Assembly: GCF_040564635.1 (NCBI RefSeq)
Contig: NZ_CP159837.1
Location: forward strand, 4,761,001 to 4,825,000
Source: Planktothricoides raciborskii GIHE-MW2
GTDB lineage: Bacteria; Cyanobacteriota; Cyanobacteriia; Cyanobacteriales; Laspinemataceae
Direction of reading: 5' to 3'
Length of the DNA: 64,000 nt
A program made the position numbers and the translations under genes. Below are positions 8,723-17,149 of this stretch, piece by piece; positions within the stretch are counted from its first letter, which is position 1; each line of letters starts with the position of its first letter. The notes beneath the pieces are model-generated. The model was not told the DNA's origin. It made no database searches and saw only the letters and a program-made list of their open reading frames with translations.

Positions 8723-11700
8723 ATGAAACAAATGAAAATTCTACATATAATTCATCAGTTATCGCGAGGGGGCGCAACCCGGTCAGCGATCGCGATCGCC
8801 AAATACTCTGCCCATCTTGGTAATTTTCAGCATCACATTATTTCTTTGCAACCTTGTGCCGATCCGTTGCCTTTAGAATTAGCCCAAGCAGCGGGAATGA
8901 CTGTCATCAACGGTCCCGATAAATCTCAACGCGATCGCGAAATTGCCAGCGCCGATATTGTCCATATTCATTTTTGGAATAATCCCGATCTTTATGACCT
9001 GCTTACGTCAGAACTGCCCCCCTGTCGCTTGCTGATTTGGTTTCATATTGCTGGTGAATACCCACCCCACATCATCACCCAGGAATTAGTAGAATATGCA
9101 GATTTTGCCATTCCTTGTAATCCTTATACCGCTGAACTTCCCGTATTTCAGAATCTCTCACCAGAGGTAAGACTGGAGAAAATTGGCATGGTTTATGATG
9201 CCGCAGACTTTGCCAGAGTTGAAAATATCCAAACCAAACCTCACGACACATTTAATGTCGGTTATATTGGCACTGTGTATTTTACCAAAATGCACCCGAA
9301 TTATGTGCCAATGAGTGCTAAAATTGAGATTCCCAATGTGAAGTTTATCGTCTGTGGTGGCAGAACAATTGAAGCTTATCTCAAACAACAAGCCCAAGAC
9401 CTTGGGGCTTTAGCAAAGTTTGACTTTCGGGGGTATGTAGATGATATTAAATCAGTCATAGAAATATTAGATGTTTATGGCTATCCCCTTTGTGAAGATA
9501 CTTATGCTGCTGCGGAGTTAAATTTACAAGAGGTAATGTATGCCGGAATCCCCCCGGTGGTCTTTCCTTATGGCGGGGTAAAACGCCTGATTGTCGATAA
9601 CTTTACTGGGTTAATTGTTGACAGTGAATTAGAATATAAACAAGCGATAGAATATCTTTATCATCATCCTGAAGAACGGCAAAGATTAGGTCAAAATGCG
9701 CGGGTTTATGCTCAACAAATTTTTGGGGCAGAAAATGCTGCCAAGCAAATAAATCCCATTTACGATCGCCTGCTAAAATTACCGAAAGCCAAGAAACCCG
9801 GTTTTTTGAAAAAACCGGGTTTCTCCGGTTTCTCCACTGGCAGTTTGCTGCAACAACCCGTGACTTTTGACGACTTAATCGGCGATCCTTTTAAACCCTC
9901 TGGGGCTGAATTATTTATCAAATCTCTTGGGCAAACTGCTCCCCAATTTAACACGAGCATGACTTCAGATGATATTCAAGAACTTTTTGACAGCGATCGC
10001 CAAATTTCTGAATCATCAAAATTAATTTATACCTTGGGTGGAGGCGGACTATTAGATTATCAAGCCTTCTATCCCAATGATGGTTACTTGCGGTTATGGG
10101 CTGGATTAGTCCGACAACGGCTAGGACAATATGAGCAAGCACTTGCTGACTTATTAGCGGCCATTAATTTAGGCTGTAATCATTGGCGAGTTAGCTGGTA
10201 CATTGCTCAAATTGCCGAAAAAGTAAACAATATTCAATTAGCGGAAAACTCTCTGAAAACCGTGCTGCAAGCAGTCCCAGATTTTGCCCCAGCCCAAGCA
10301 ATTTTGCCGCGAATTAAATCCTTAAAAAATTCTATTTATTCTGCTTATGGAGAACTCACTCAGATAGATCCGCAAAATATTACCAACTTCCAGCAAACGC
10401 GGCAAAAACTAGCGCAACAATGGTTGGTCATCAGTGATGCTCAACTGGAAACGGCTTATAGTGAAGTTATGGGTAAAATACATCAAACAATAATGAACAG
10501 TCGAATCAAAAATGAGCCGATCGCCGAATCAGAACAGCCATTTGTCAAGCAATTAATTGACAATATTGCTCAAGGATTAGGGCAACCCCAAGGTATCCAA
10601 TCACTCTTGGCAGTCATGCTTTACACGCGATCGCATCAATTGCCGTCACGGTGGTATGAAAATGCGCCGATTCCCCAATGGCTGTTAAACGATTTTGTCA
10701 ATTTTTTAATCGACTATCCCGAACTGTTCAACCAAATTGGTGAAACCACTGATTATGCCAACTATATGCAGGGATTAGTGGATTATCTCCATCAGCGCAT
10801 ATTCAGCAATCAAAAATCAACGATTTGGCAAAATATAGCTCGTCTATTCACCCAAAATGTGAATCTGGTTCCCTTATACTTTAATGCCCTAAATATCAAG
10901 GATATCATTATCAAAACTAGCGAGATTAATGAGTTTGCCCTAAGTGAAGCATATCAGCTAGATTACTGTTTCCCTGAACGACCCCAGCGGCCAAAAATTC
11001 GCGTTGGTATTCTGAAAAGCAATTTCCAAGCATCGACGGAAACTTTTGCCACTTTGCCGGTTTTTGAATATCTCGATCGCAGCCAATTTGAAGTAATTCT
11101 TTATGCCAATCATTTTAAAAATCAGCCCCTCGAACAGTATTGCCAGAGTCGATGCGATGCTAGAGTAAAACTGCCAGAAAATATCCATGACCAAGTAAAA
11201 CAAATCCGGTCTGATGACTTAGATATTTTATTCATTGGCATGAATGTCATAACTCGTTTGCGGGAAAGAGGGTTACTAGAAATGCATCGTCTAGCCCGCG
11301 TACAAATCACCTCATTCTGTTCTCCCATCACCACCCGTATGCGGCATATCGACTATTATATTGCCGGGGAATTAACCGCACCAGCGCCAACTTATCAAGA
11401 CCAATATCGCGAACGCTTAGTAAACATTCCGGGGTCGGGAATTTGTTTCCGTTTCCCCACAGAACATCCCCCAGCCACCGTCAAACCAGACCGGCAAAGT
11501 TGGGGGGCAACCAGTGAATCGATTGTATTTATCTCTGGGGCAAATTTCCACAAAATTGTACCCGAACTCCGGGAAACTTGGGCTAAAATTATCGCCGCAG
11601 TCCCGAATTCTATATTAGTATTATATCCCTTTGGTCCAGCATGGAATCCGAATTATCCCACGATTCCTTTTATTAATCTGATGCGGGCGGTATTTAGCAA

Positions 11701-12559
11701 ATATGGCATCGATTCTAACCGTCTGGTGTTCATTAATACTTTACCCAGTCCGACGGATATTAAAGAATGTCTGAAAATTGCGGATATTTATCTGGACTCT
11801 TACCCTTATGCGGGCGCAACTTCTTTAATTGATCCCTTAGAAATCGGTTTACCTCCCATTGTTTGGGAAGGCAATACTCTGCGATCGCGCCAAGGTTCCG
11901 CATTGCTACACGAACTGCAAGTTCCCCAACTAATTGCTAACAGCGAAACAGCTTACATTAACTTAGCTGTCACCTTAGCAAATAGCCGACAATTGCGTCA
12001 GCAATACCGGCAGCAAATTCAGCAAAAAATGCAAAACCAACCCCCATTTTTGGATAGTCGCAGCTATTCGGCTAAAATGGGCAACCTATTTCACCAGCTT
12101 TTCCAAACATGGCAGGAAAAACAAAAATCTGTCCAGGTAGAATCTCTGAATTTAGGGTCTAATCCGTTACTCCAAGATGTCACCACAACAGAATTTATTA
12201 ACCGGGCGATCGGTTGTGCCAATCTCTATTATATTGACCCTACCGATCAATCAATTATCGAGGAATTGCGGCAAATTCGCCGACAAATAGCCGAATTTTG
12301 GTTAAATACCGCACCGGAACAACTGCAACATTTCTACCAAAGTAATTTGGGGCAAGCTTATCAAAAATTAGTCAACAGTCAGATGCAAAAAGAACCCCTG
12401 ACCTCAATGGAACAAACTTTTGTTCAACAATTAGCCAATGAACTGATGCTGGGGATGAAGTCCCCCAAAGCAATTAATTATCTTCTCGCAGCCCAACTCT
12501 ACCGACCCGTTCAGATCCCGCCAAATACTCAAGGAATTCCTGATTGGCTGGTTTTATAG
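8723..12559 (+). CDS. Large GT4 plus SPINDLY/OGT-like glycosyltransferase
   Basis: A 1278-aa cytoplasmic protein starting at ATG 8723 (MKQMK; M4 also possible). Residues 1 to about 350 are a GT4-type glycosyltransferase (RGGATRSAIAIAKYSAHLG, later YGGVKRLIVDNFTGLIV). Residues 357-367 are encoded by a palindromic repeat. About 450-525 are TPR-like, and 563-655 a helical domain. About 759-1130 are an OGT/SPINDLY catalytic region with RVGILKSNFQ and YLDSYPYAGATSLIDPLEIG. Residues 1189-1278 repeat the 563-655 helical domain, but the protein ends at PDWLVL, where copy one continues for about 80 residues, so the C-terminus may be truncated. It probably glycosylates surface proteins or glycans with the sugar made upstream (inference). 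Confidence 0.82.
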   Translation: MKQMKILHIIHQLSRGGATRSAIAIAKYSAHLGNFQHHIISLQPCADPLPLELAQAAGMTVINGPDKSQRDREIASADIVHIHFWNNPDLYDLLTSELPPCRLLIWFHIAGEYPPHIITQELVEYADFAIPCNPYTAELPVFQNLSPEVRLEKIGMVYDAADFARVENIQTKPHDTFNVGYIGTVYFTKMHPNYVPMSAKIEIPNVKFIVCGGRTIEAYLKQQAQDLGALAKFDFRGYVDDIKSVIEILDVYGYPLCEDTYAAAELNLQEVMYAGIPPVVFPYGGVKRLIVDNFTGLIVDSELEYKQAIEYLYHHPEERQRLGQNARVYAQQIFGAENAAKQINPIYDRLLKLPKAKKPGFLKKPGFSGFSTGSLLQQPVTFDDLIGDPFKPSGAELFIKSLGQTAPQFNTSMTSDDIQELFDSDRQISESSKLIYTLGGGGLLDYQAFYPNDGYLRLWAGLVRQRLGQYEQALADLLAAINLGCNHWRVSWYIAQIAEKVNNIQLAENSLKTVLQAVPDFAPAQAILPRIKSLKNSIYSAYGELTQIDPQNITNFQQTRQKLAQQWLVISDAQLETAYSEVMGKIHQTIMNSRIKNEPIAESEQPFVKQLIDNIAQGLGQPQGIQSLLAVMLYTRSHQLPSRWYENAPIPQWLLNDFVNFLIDYPELFNQIGETTDYANYMQGLVDYLHQRIFSNQKSTIWQNIARLFTQNVNLVPLYFNALNIKDIIIKTSEINEFALSEAYQLDYCFPERPQRPKIRVGILKSNFQASTETFATLPVFEYLDRSQFEVILYANHFKNQPLEQYCQSRCDARVKLPENIHDQVKQIRSDDLDILFIGMNVITRLRERGLLEMHRLARVQITSFCSPITTRMRHIDYYIAGELTAPAPTYQDQYRERLVNIPGSGICFRFPTEHPPATVKPDRQSWGATSESIVFISGANFHKIVPELRETWAKIIAAVPNSILVLYPFGPAWNPNYPTIPFINLMRAVFSKYGIDSNRLVFINTLPSPTDIKECLKIADIYLDSYPYAGATSLIDPLEIGLPPIVWEGNTLRSRQGSALLHELQVPQLIANSETAYINLAVTLANSRQLRQQYRQQIQQKMQNQPPFLDSRSYSAKMGNLFHQLFQTWQEKQKSVQVESLNLGSNPLLQDVTTTEFINRAIGCANLYYIDPTDQSIIEELRQIRRQIAEFWLNTAPEQLQHFYQSNLGQAYQKLVNSQMQKEPLTSMEQTFVQQLANELMLGMKSPKAINYLLAAQLYRPVQIPPNTQGIPDWLVL
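9793..9823. repeat. Palindromic element inside a glycosyltransferase gene
   Basis: GAAACCCGGTTTTTT faces AAAAAACCGGGTTTC across one base, a perfect 15-bp inverted repeat. It is read in frame as KPGFLKKPGF at the junction between the GT4 domain and the following linker. Related half-sites (AAACCGGGTTTC, ATCGGGTTTCT) occur near 31440, 31506, 61530 and 61622. Confidence 0.92.
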
Positions 12560-13030
12560 CGTTTTTTGCTTTCTGGAGATAATCTGGACTTAGAAGCAGA
12601 TAATCTGGACATAAATAGATCGCCCCACCCTAGCTTTATCCCGATTAAAAATAGGCTAATGGTGGGGTTTTTCTGGAATTCATCAATCAGTTCAACGGGG
12701 CTATTGTTTTTATTTGAGAAGGGAGGGCGCTGTAAAGAAATTTGTTTATGAATATCAAAATTATCTGTCGTTAACCAGCCCATCCCCTTTTACTATTACG
12801 ATGTAGTTAAATGACATATCCGCAATTTGAGTCACCAAGGCTAAAGAGGCACAAAGATTAACTGAGAGCTTTACAGAAAATCATCTTTTATCTTTTATCT
12901 TTTATCTTTGCTCATCCGCTACTCATATTTACTATTGCGATGTAGTTACTGCAAAAGTAGCTAAAGCCTTTGACGGTTTGATTTATCCCAGCTATATTAC
13001 TATTACGATGTAAAAAGAGAGACCAAACAA
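12560..13030. other. Intergenic region with spaced 16-19 bp repeats
   Basis: No convincing gene. It holds a duplicated AGATAATCTGGAC (12582 and 12597), a run of ATCTTTT heptamers at about 12886-12910, and three spaced copies of TTACTATTACGATGTA upstream of the HTH gene (listed separately). A 61-codon open frame at 12566-12751 has no recognisable content and is left out. Confidence 0.6.
12790..13012 (+). promoter_or_regulatory. Three iteron-like direct repeats upstream of an HTH gene
   Basis: TTACTATTACGATGTAGTT at 12790-12808, TTACTATTGCGATGTAGTT at 12929-12947 (one mismatch) and TTACTATTACGATGTA at 12997-13012, all in the same orientation, the last ending 18 bases before the HTH protein start. 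They could be operator sites for that regulator or a dispersed repeat family. The sequence identity is seen; the binding role is inferred. Confidence 0.5.
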
Positions 13031-13531
13031 ATGAGCAACCCAGACAGCACCCCAACCCATATCGGCACAACCGAAGCCGCCCACTACCTAGGTATTTCCA
13101 CCGTCAGACTCCGCATCCTGCTCCAACAAGGCCGAGTCAAAGGCGCCGAAAAACAAGGCCGCGCTTGGATTATCCCCTTATTTAACGGAATGCCCGTTAT
13201 CGAAGAACGCGGCAAAGGTCCCAAAGGCACCTGGTACAAGCGCCGCCGGGAAGCGGAAACCTGTATTCTAGTGAACCGGCAAATTATCGGCAAAAACGCC
13301 AAAGAAAATCAGAACGAGCCGCCGATTGTGGTCAAAGAAGGCAAAAACCAACACGAATGCCACGAACTAGAAATTAATGGCCCCTGTCGGATTGTGTACA
13401 CTCCCCACGAAACAGGCCCCTGCGGTGCTCGCCTGTGGATTGAAGCAGCGGCTCATGTACCCTTAGTAAGAAAGATTTTTGCCGCCTATCAGCCAGTAAA
13501 TCAACCGACGAAAGCGGTTTTTGAGCTTTGA
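13031..13531 (+). CDS. Helix-turn-helix (excisionase/MerR-like) DNA-binding protein
   Basis: A 166-aa protein. Residues about 11-55 (TTEAAHYLGISTVRLRILLQ, then GRAWIIPL) form an HTH_17-type winged helix, as in excisionases and small regulators that read DNA with a helix and wing. The remainder, including a basic stretch GTWYKRRREAE and a cysteine/histidine-containing segment (HECHELEINGPCRIVY), is not recognised. No integrase or recombinase gene is adjacent, so a regulator is more likely than an excisionase. Three direct repeats lie immediately upstream and may be its operators. It converges on the DUF4336 gene with a 16-base gap. Confidence 0.72.
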   Translation: MSNPDSTPTHIGTTEAAHYLGISTVRLRILLQQGRVKGAEKQGRAWIIPLFNGMPVIEERGKGPKGTWYKRRREAETCILVNRQIIGKNAKENQNEPPIVVKEGKNQHECHELEINGPCRIVYTPHETGPCGARLWIEAAAHVPLVRKIFAAYQPVNQPTKAVFEL

Positions 13532-13547
13532 TGATTTGAGAGACTCT

Positions 13548-14789
13548 TTATACTTTCTCTTTGGCTGGGGGAACAATGCCCCGCTGATTTAAGGTTGCAT
13601 CGATTTCTTGAAGTAATTGAAAGTCTTCTTCTGGCAAAGGATAAGTATTACTATTAAACGCTCCTGCACTAATTGCTGGATACTTTTCTAGGAAAGAAAA
13701 TGCTTGACGAAATTGCTGGGGAGTCGCTTCTATGGGCGCTTGTAAATGGCAGGGAATAATCCGTTCAAATTGCCAGAGAGCGACTTTACTTGCCCAGTTT
13801 AAAGTTTCTTTTGGTGCGCGGTTAAGGATAAGGGTCTGAAGAATTGGGGCAACAAAGAGATGACCATTACCTCGCAAGGCTTCAAACGATCGCATCCAAC
13901 CCGGTTGCCACTGAAACGGATATAAGCCAAAGTAATTTTTCCGAGAGCGATCGCTTGCTTGTCGGGCATCTTTTAGCATGGGGTTCCATTCCATCACATT
14001 TAGGACATGAGGACGGAAATAAAAAGCAAACAAAGTAATTCTTTGCCATCCTTTGCGGCGATTTTCTGGGGTATCTTTGATGATATCTGCCGAACTATCT
14101 TTAGCATGGAATAACAACGGATAAGGATCGAGTTGTGCGATCGCTGGTGGATCGGCGGGCACCGAAACCACCGTATCCGTAACTAATAAAGTGCGCGATC
14201 GCTTATGGAAAAAAGCCACTTCTCCAAAGCGACCAGTCCCCAAATTAATCGGCCCCAATATCTCATAATCAAACTCATCGGCAAACGGAGTTTGACTACT
14301 ATTTTCGGGCAAAATTTGCGTGCGTTTACGGGGAAACCCCAACCAACTCAGGGGCAAATTCAAGGGAAAACTCCACTGACTTGGGGCCACATATATTTGT
14401 GCGGTGGGAAAACGACGAGCAAACGGCCCCACAAACACCTTATGTTCTAATCCCGAAACTGTGGGCAGAATAATATATTTTACTGGACCATATTTTGCCA
14501 CCAACTCCTGCATCAAACTCACACATTCACGAGTCGGCGCCACGGGAGCATAAACCAACAAACCCCCTTGTGCCAACCGGACTACGGTCATCCGAATGGG
14601 CACCACCACATAAAAAATCCCCTGAAGTTGGTCAAAAGTCCAAATCGTATCTTGAATAACTTCTTTGCGAATTGTCCGCCGCTGACCATAAGGATACAGT
14701 GGCACCAACGGCCACCAGGGCCAAGAAATATCCCTGGAATCACTAAATTCTAGTTGTGGATTTTGCGCCTTATGGTTAATTCCCGCCAC
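13548..14789 (-). CDS. DUF4336 family protein
   Basis: A 413-aa protein of the DUF4336 family, common in cyanobacteria and plastids, with a degenerate metallo-beta-lactamase-like fold and no established reaction. Visible family features are VVVPIRMTVVRLAQGGLLVY, ILPTVSGLEHKVFVGPFARR and TLLVTDTVVSVPADPP, and a histidine in ERIIPCHLQAP near the end. The frame starts at GTG (VAGINHK), with AGGA just upstream; there is no ATG before the conserved region, so GTG is the likely start. It faces upstream repeat-rich DNA and converges on the HTH gene. Confidence 0.82.
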   Translation of the reverse strand: MAGINHKAQNPQLEFSDSRDISWPWWPLVPLYPYGQRRTIRKEVIQDTIWTFDQLQGIFYVVVPIRMTVVRLAQGGLLVYAPVAPTRECVSLMQELVAKYGPVKYIILPTVSGLEHKVFVGPFARRFPTAQIYVAPSQWSFPLNLPLSWLGFPRKRTQILPENSSQTPFADEFDYEILGPINLGTGRFGEVAFFHKRSRTLLVTDTVVSVPADPPAIAQLDPYPLLFHAKDSSADIIKDTPENRRKGWQRITLFAFYFRPHVLNVMEWNPMLKDARQASDRSRKNYFGLYPFQWQPGWMRSFEALRGNGHLFVAPILQTLILNRAPKETLNWASKVALWQFERIIPCHLQAPIEATPQQFRQAFSFLEKYPAISAGAFNSNTYPLPEEDFQLLQEIDATLNQRGIVPPAKEKV

Positions 14790-14867
14790 TTCCTGACCCC
14801 CTGCGGACTTGCTATCTATCGACTCTGGAGTTTAGCAAATTTTGGTCTATTCTGTATATTTTCCTCG

Positions 14868-15235
14868 CAAGGGCGAAGCATTCCGGTAGGGGCGAAGCAT
14901 TCCGGTAGTGTACGGGCGTGATCTTTCCGGCAGATAATTGATTGCTTGGAATATTGTAGGGGCGAATGGCCATTCGCCCCTACTGCCGGAATGCTTCGCC
15001 CCTACTGTTGGATGAATTTTTGTAAATTGTATAATTTATTTATCATACAAACATTAAATTTTCGTAAAAATTTCGTAGGGGCGAAGCATTCCGGCAGTCT
15101 ATTTAATATTACCAACCATAACCTATATACCGGAATGCTTCGCCCTTGCCTGCTTCAGGGCGGCGTTGCATTCCGGTATATAAGTTAATGTTTCCAGCGG
15201 ATACGATCTGCCGGAATGCTTCGCCCCTACTGTTG
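14868..15235. repeat. Cluster of GGGGCGAAGCATTCCGG palindrome halves
   Basis: At least eight copies or half-copies, in both orientations, of GTAGGGGCGAAGCATTCCGG. A perfect 28-bp palindrome at 14956-14983 reads GTAGGGGCGAATGG and its exact complement; the same palindrome recurs at 35343-35370. In addition 14990-15044 is duplicated at 15216-15270, including the DNA just upstream of the HIRAN gene. Open frames here (such as 14946-15188) are repeat translations. Confidence 0.9.
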
Positions 15236-15269
15236 GATGAATTTTTGTAAATTGTATAATTTATTTATC

Positions 15270-16025
15270 ATGGAAACATTGTTTTTAGCTTGGCAAGATC
15301 CACTGAGCCGTTCCTGGTTTCCCATTGGTCGGCTAACCTTTGATGGAAATTGGTATCAGTTTCTTTACACTTATGGCGCGAAATATGCCGAAGAAAATTG
15401 TAAATTTCTGCCACTTCATTCATTTCCAGAACTAACCAGAGAATATAAATCTTTTGGTTTATTTCCCTTCTTTGCTAACCGCTTGATGCGTCCTTCTCGC
15501 CAGGAATATAGGAATTATCTTCAATGGCTGAATATTCCCGAACATCAAGACGATCCAATGGTCATTTTTTCTCGGAATGGTGGCCGTAAAGCCACCGATA
15601 CTTTTGAGATTTTTCCCTGCCCTAAGCCCGATGAAAATGGACTTTATCACATCCATTTCTTTGCTCATGGCTTACGGTATTTACCCAAAGGATCCGTGGA
15701 AAGAATTAGTGAATTGCAACCTAATGAACTGTTGTATTTAGCGAATGAATTCCAAAATCCTTACGACTCTCGCGCTTTATTGCTATGTACCAGAGACCAC
15801 CATATTGTCGGTTATTGTCCTCGGTATTTAGTGGCAGATGCCCTGGAACTTGTGCGAGAAAAGCCAGAGTTAGTAAATGTACAAGTTGAGCGAGTTAACC
15901 CAGCACCAACCCCCCTGCATTTTCGCTTATTGTGCAACATGACCGCTGAATGGCCAGAAAAATTTATTCCTTTCTCTGGAAAAGAATATCAACCCATTCT
16001 ATCGGAGGTATGGGAACAGCGATAG
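15270..16025 (+). CDS. HIRAN-domain protein with HipA-N-like front
   Basis: A 251-aa protein starting at ATG 15270 (METLFLAWQDPLSRSWFP). The open frame extends 18 codons upstream, but that part is a translation of the palindrome repeat. Residues 1 to about 90 resemble the N-terminal HipA-like module found in HIRAN proteins; about 140-215 (YHIHFFAHGLRYLPKGSVER, then NEFQNPYDSRALLL and HIVGYCPRYL) match the HIRAN domain, a small DNA-binding fold found in helicases and stress proteins. Its function here is unknown. The immediate upstream sequence is duplicated 226 bases earlier, so its promoter has been copied along with the inserted repeats. Confidence 0.78.
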   Translation: METLFLAWQDPLSRSWFPIGRLTFDGNWYQFLYTYGAKYAEENCKFLPLHSFPELTREYKSFGLFPFFANRLMRPSRQEYRNYLQWLNIPEHQDDPMVIFSRNGGRKATDTFEIFPCPKPDENGLYHIHFFAHGLRYLPKGSVERISELQPNELLYLANEFQNPYDSRALLLCTRDHHIVGYCPRYLVADALELVREKPELVNVQVERVNPAPTPLHFRLLCNMTAEWPEKFIPFSGKEYQPILSEVWEQR

Positions 16026-16204
16026 CGCATCCGCAACGGGAGAGCGATCGCACCGAGTCTCAGTTACTTATTTAAACGGATATCCGCTAAAATAAGCCTT
16101 TAAAGAGCGATCGCCCTCCGCGATCGCTTCGCTAACGCGCATCTGGCGTCAGCTAAAATCGACCAATAACTCAGATCGCACGTCAAGTAACCAGAGATAC
16201 ATCT

Positions 16205-16452
16205 ATGCCTAATCTATCTCTTCCCTATCCCGAAGACTTACTGATTACTTCGGGCAAATCACCCCAAGCTTTAGAAGCTGAATATTTTTACTGGCAGTCA
16301 AATTGTTTGAATTACGCCGGTTATCTCTGGGCAAAGCCGCTGAGTTTTGCCATAAGAACAAACTGCAATTTATGTACGAACTCGGACGTTTACAAGTTCC
16401 GGTAATTAACCTGGCCGATGACCAAATTGCTGAGGAATTGCGTGATGATTAA
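16205..16452 (+). pseudogene. UPF0175 antitoxin-like gene, frameshifted
   Basis: The first frame gives MPNLSLPYPEDLLITSGKSP, and after about 16285 the other frame gives LLAVKLFELRRLSLGKAAEF and then ELGRLQVPVINLADDQIAEE up to the stop at 16450. Together they make a full UPF0175 protein of about 82 residues, a family paired with PIN toxins. The length is one base short of a whole number of codons, and the loss maps near AATATTTTTA (16281-16290). It is either a recent frameshift or a sequencing error. Confidence 0.78.
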
Positions 16453-16512
16453 TTGCCAAATTTTTTTACCACAGAGACACAGAGAAACACAGAGAAACAG
16501 CGATCGTCAGGA

Positions 16513-16774
16513 TCAAGAATTATAATTAGGGACTTGAATAAATCCCATCCCAACTTGATTAAAATGATCGTCTCCCGTCAAAATAAAGGTAATTCCATAT
16601 TCTTTCATTACCACCATTGAGGATAAGTCCGTAAATGAACTTCGTGGTTTGTCTATATAATATTTACTACGCAGTGAACAGGTTTTTGCAAATCGTGCTT
16701 CATTGATAAAAATTTGATGAAATTTCTGATTTTCAAAACTTTTAAATAGGGTTTGCATAGCCTGATTTGCTTGA
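16513..16774 (-). pseudogene. PIN-domain toxin, truncated
   Basis: An 81-codon frame (start 16758) whose second half, SFTDLSSMVVMKEYGITFIL and then GDDHFNQVG, is the C-terminal end of a PIN endoribonuclease. The N-terminal beta strand with the first catalytic aspartate and most of the central helices are missing. The frame can be read back to LDQANQAMQ directly after the stop of the upstream antitoxin gene, the usual toxin position, so the toxin has lost its start and a middle piece. Confidence 0.7.
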
Positions 16775-16779
16775 TCTAA

Positions 16780-16983
16780 TCAAGATTGATTCATTTCTCG
16801 ATCGCAGTTTTGAGCTAGAGTGCCATGATCTACTTGACCGATGAAATCTGCCAGAGGATCGGTCATGGTGTTTTCTGAAGGTTGGTTAACCTGATTAATA
16901 AATTGTAGAACTTGGTTCAGTTGTGGCTCGGAGATGTGACTAATTTTTTTTAATATTTCTTGACGGATTTCAGTGGTGGTCAT
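16780..16983 (-). CDS. Small antitoxin-like protein
   Basis: A 67-aa protein, MTTTEIRQEILKKISHISEP, with a central segment DPLADFIGQVDHGTLAQN that is common in cyanobacterial antitoxins encoded directly upstream of PIN-domain toxins. It would neutralise the toxin by covering its active site with the C-terminal tail. The adjoining toxin gene is truncated, so this antitoxin appears orphaned. It is intact and has a plausible start; the pairing is inferred from order and spacing. Confidence 0.6.
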   Translation of the reverse strand: MTTTEIRQEILKKISHISEPQLNQVLQFINQVNQPSENTMTDPLADFIGQVDHGTLAQNCDREMNQS

Positions 16984-17031
16984 GGTTTTTATGGGTTTTT
17001 ACTGTTCTCTTCAATTATATATAGCGAGTAT

Positions 17032-17061
17032 GTAGGGTGGGCAAAATTTTGCCCACCCTAC
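17032..17061. repeat. GTAGGGTGGGC palindrome
   Basis: Perfect inverted repeat GTAGGGTGGGCAAAA / TTTTGCCCACCCTAC. Other members: about 2276-2318 (degenerate), 27601-27660 (two tandem copies) and 31468-31496. Confidence 0.93.
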
Positions 17062-17149
17062 CGATGGGGTCTTGGAGTTTATCAAATAATTTTTGTCATT
17101 ATTTTCCCTATCTTCTTCTCTGTATCCTCTGTGTCTCTGTGGTGAATTT

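Noticed and set aside
13031-13531. Integrative element based on the excisionase-like protein
   Set aside because: No integrase, attachment-site duplication or mobile gene in the surrounding 10 kb.
14946-15188. 80-codon open frame
   Set aside because: Translation of the palindrome cluster; the same peptide (MLRPYCWMNFCKLYNLF) appears twice because the DNA is duplicated.
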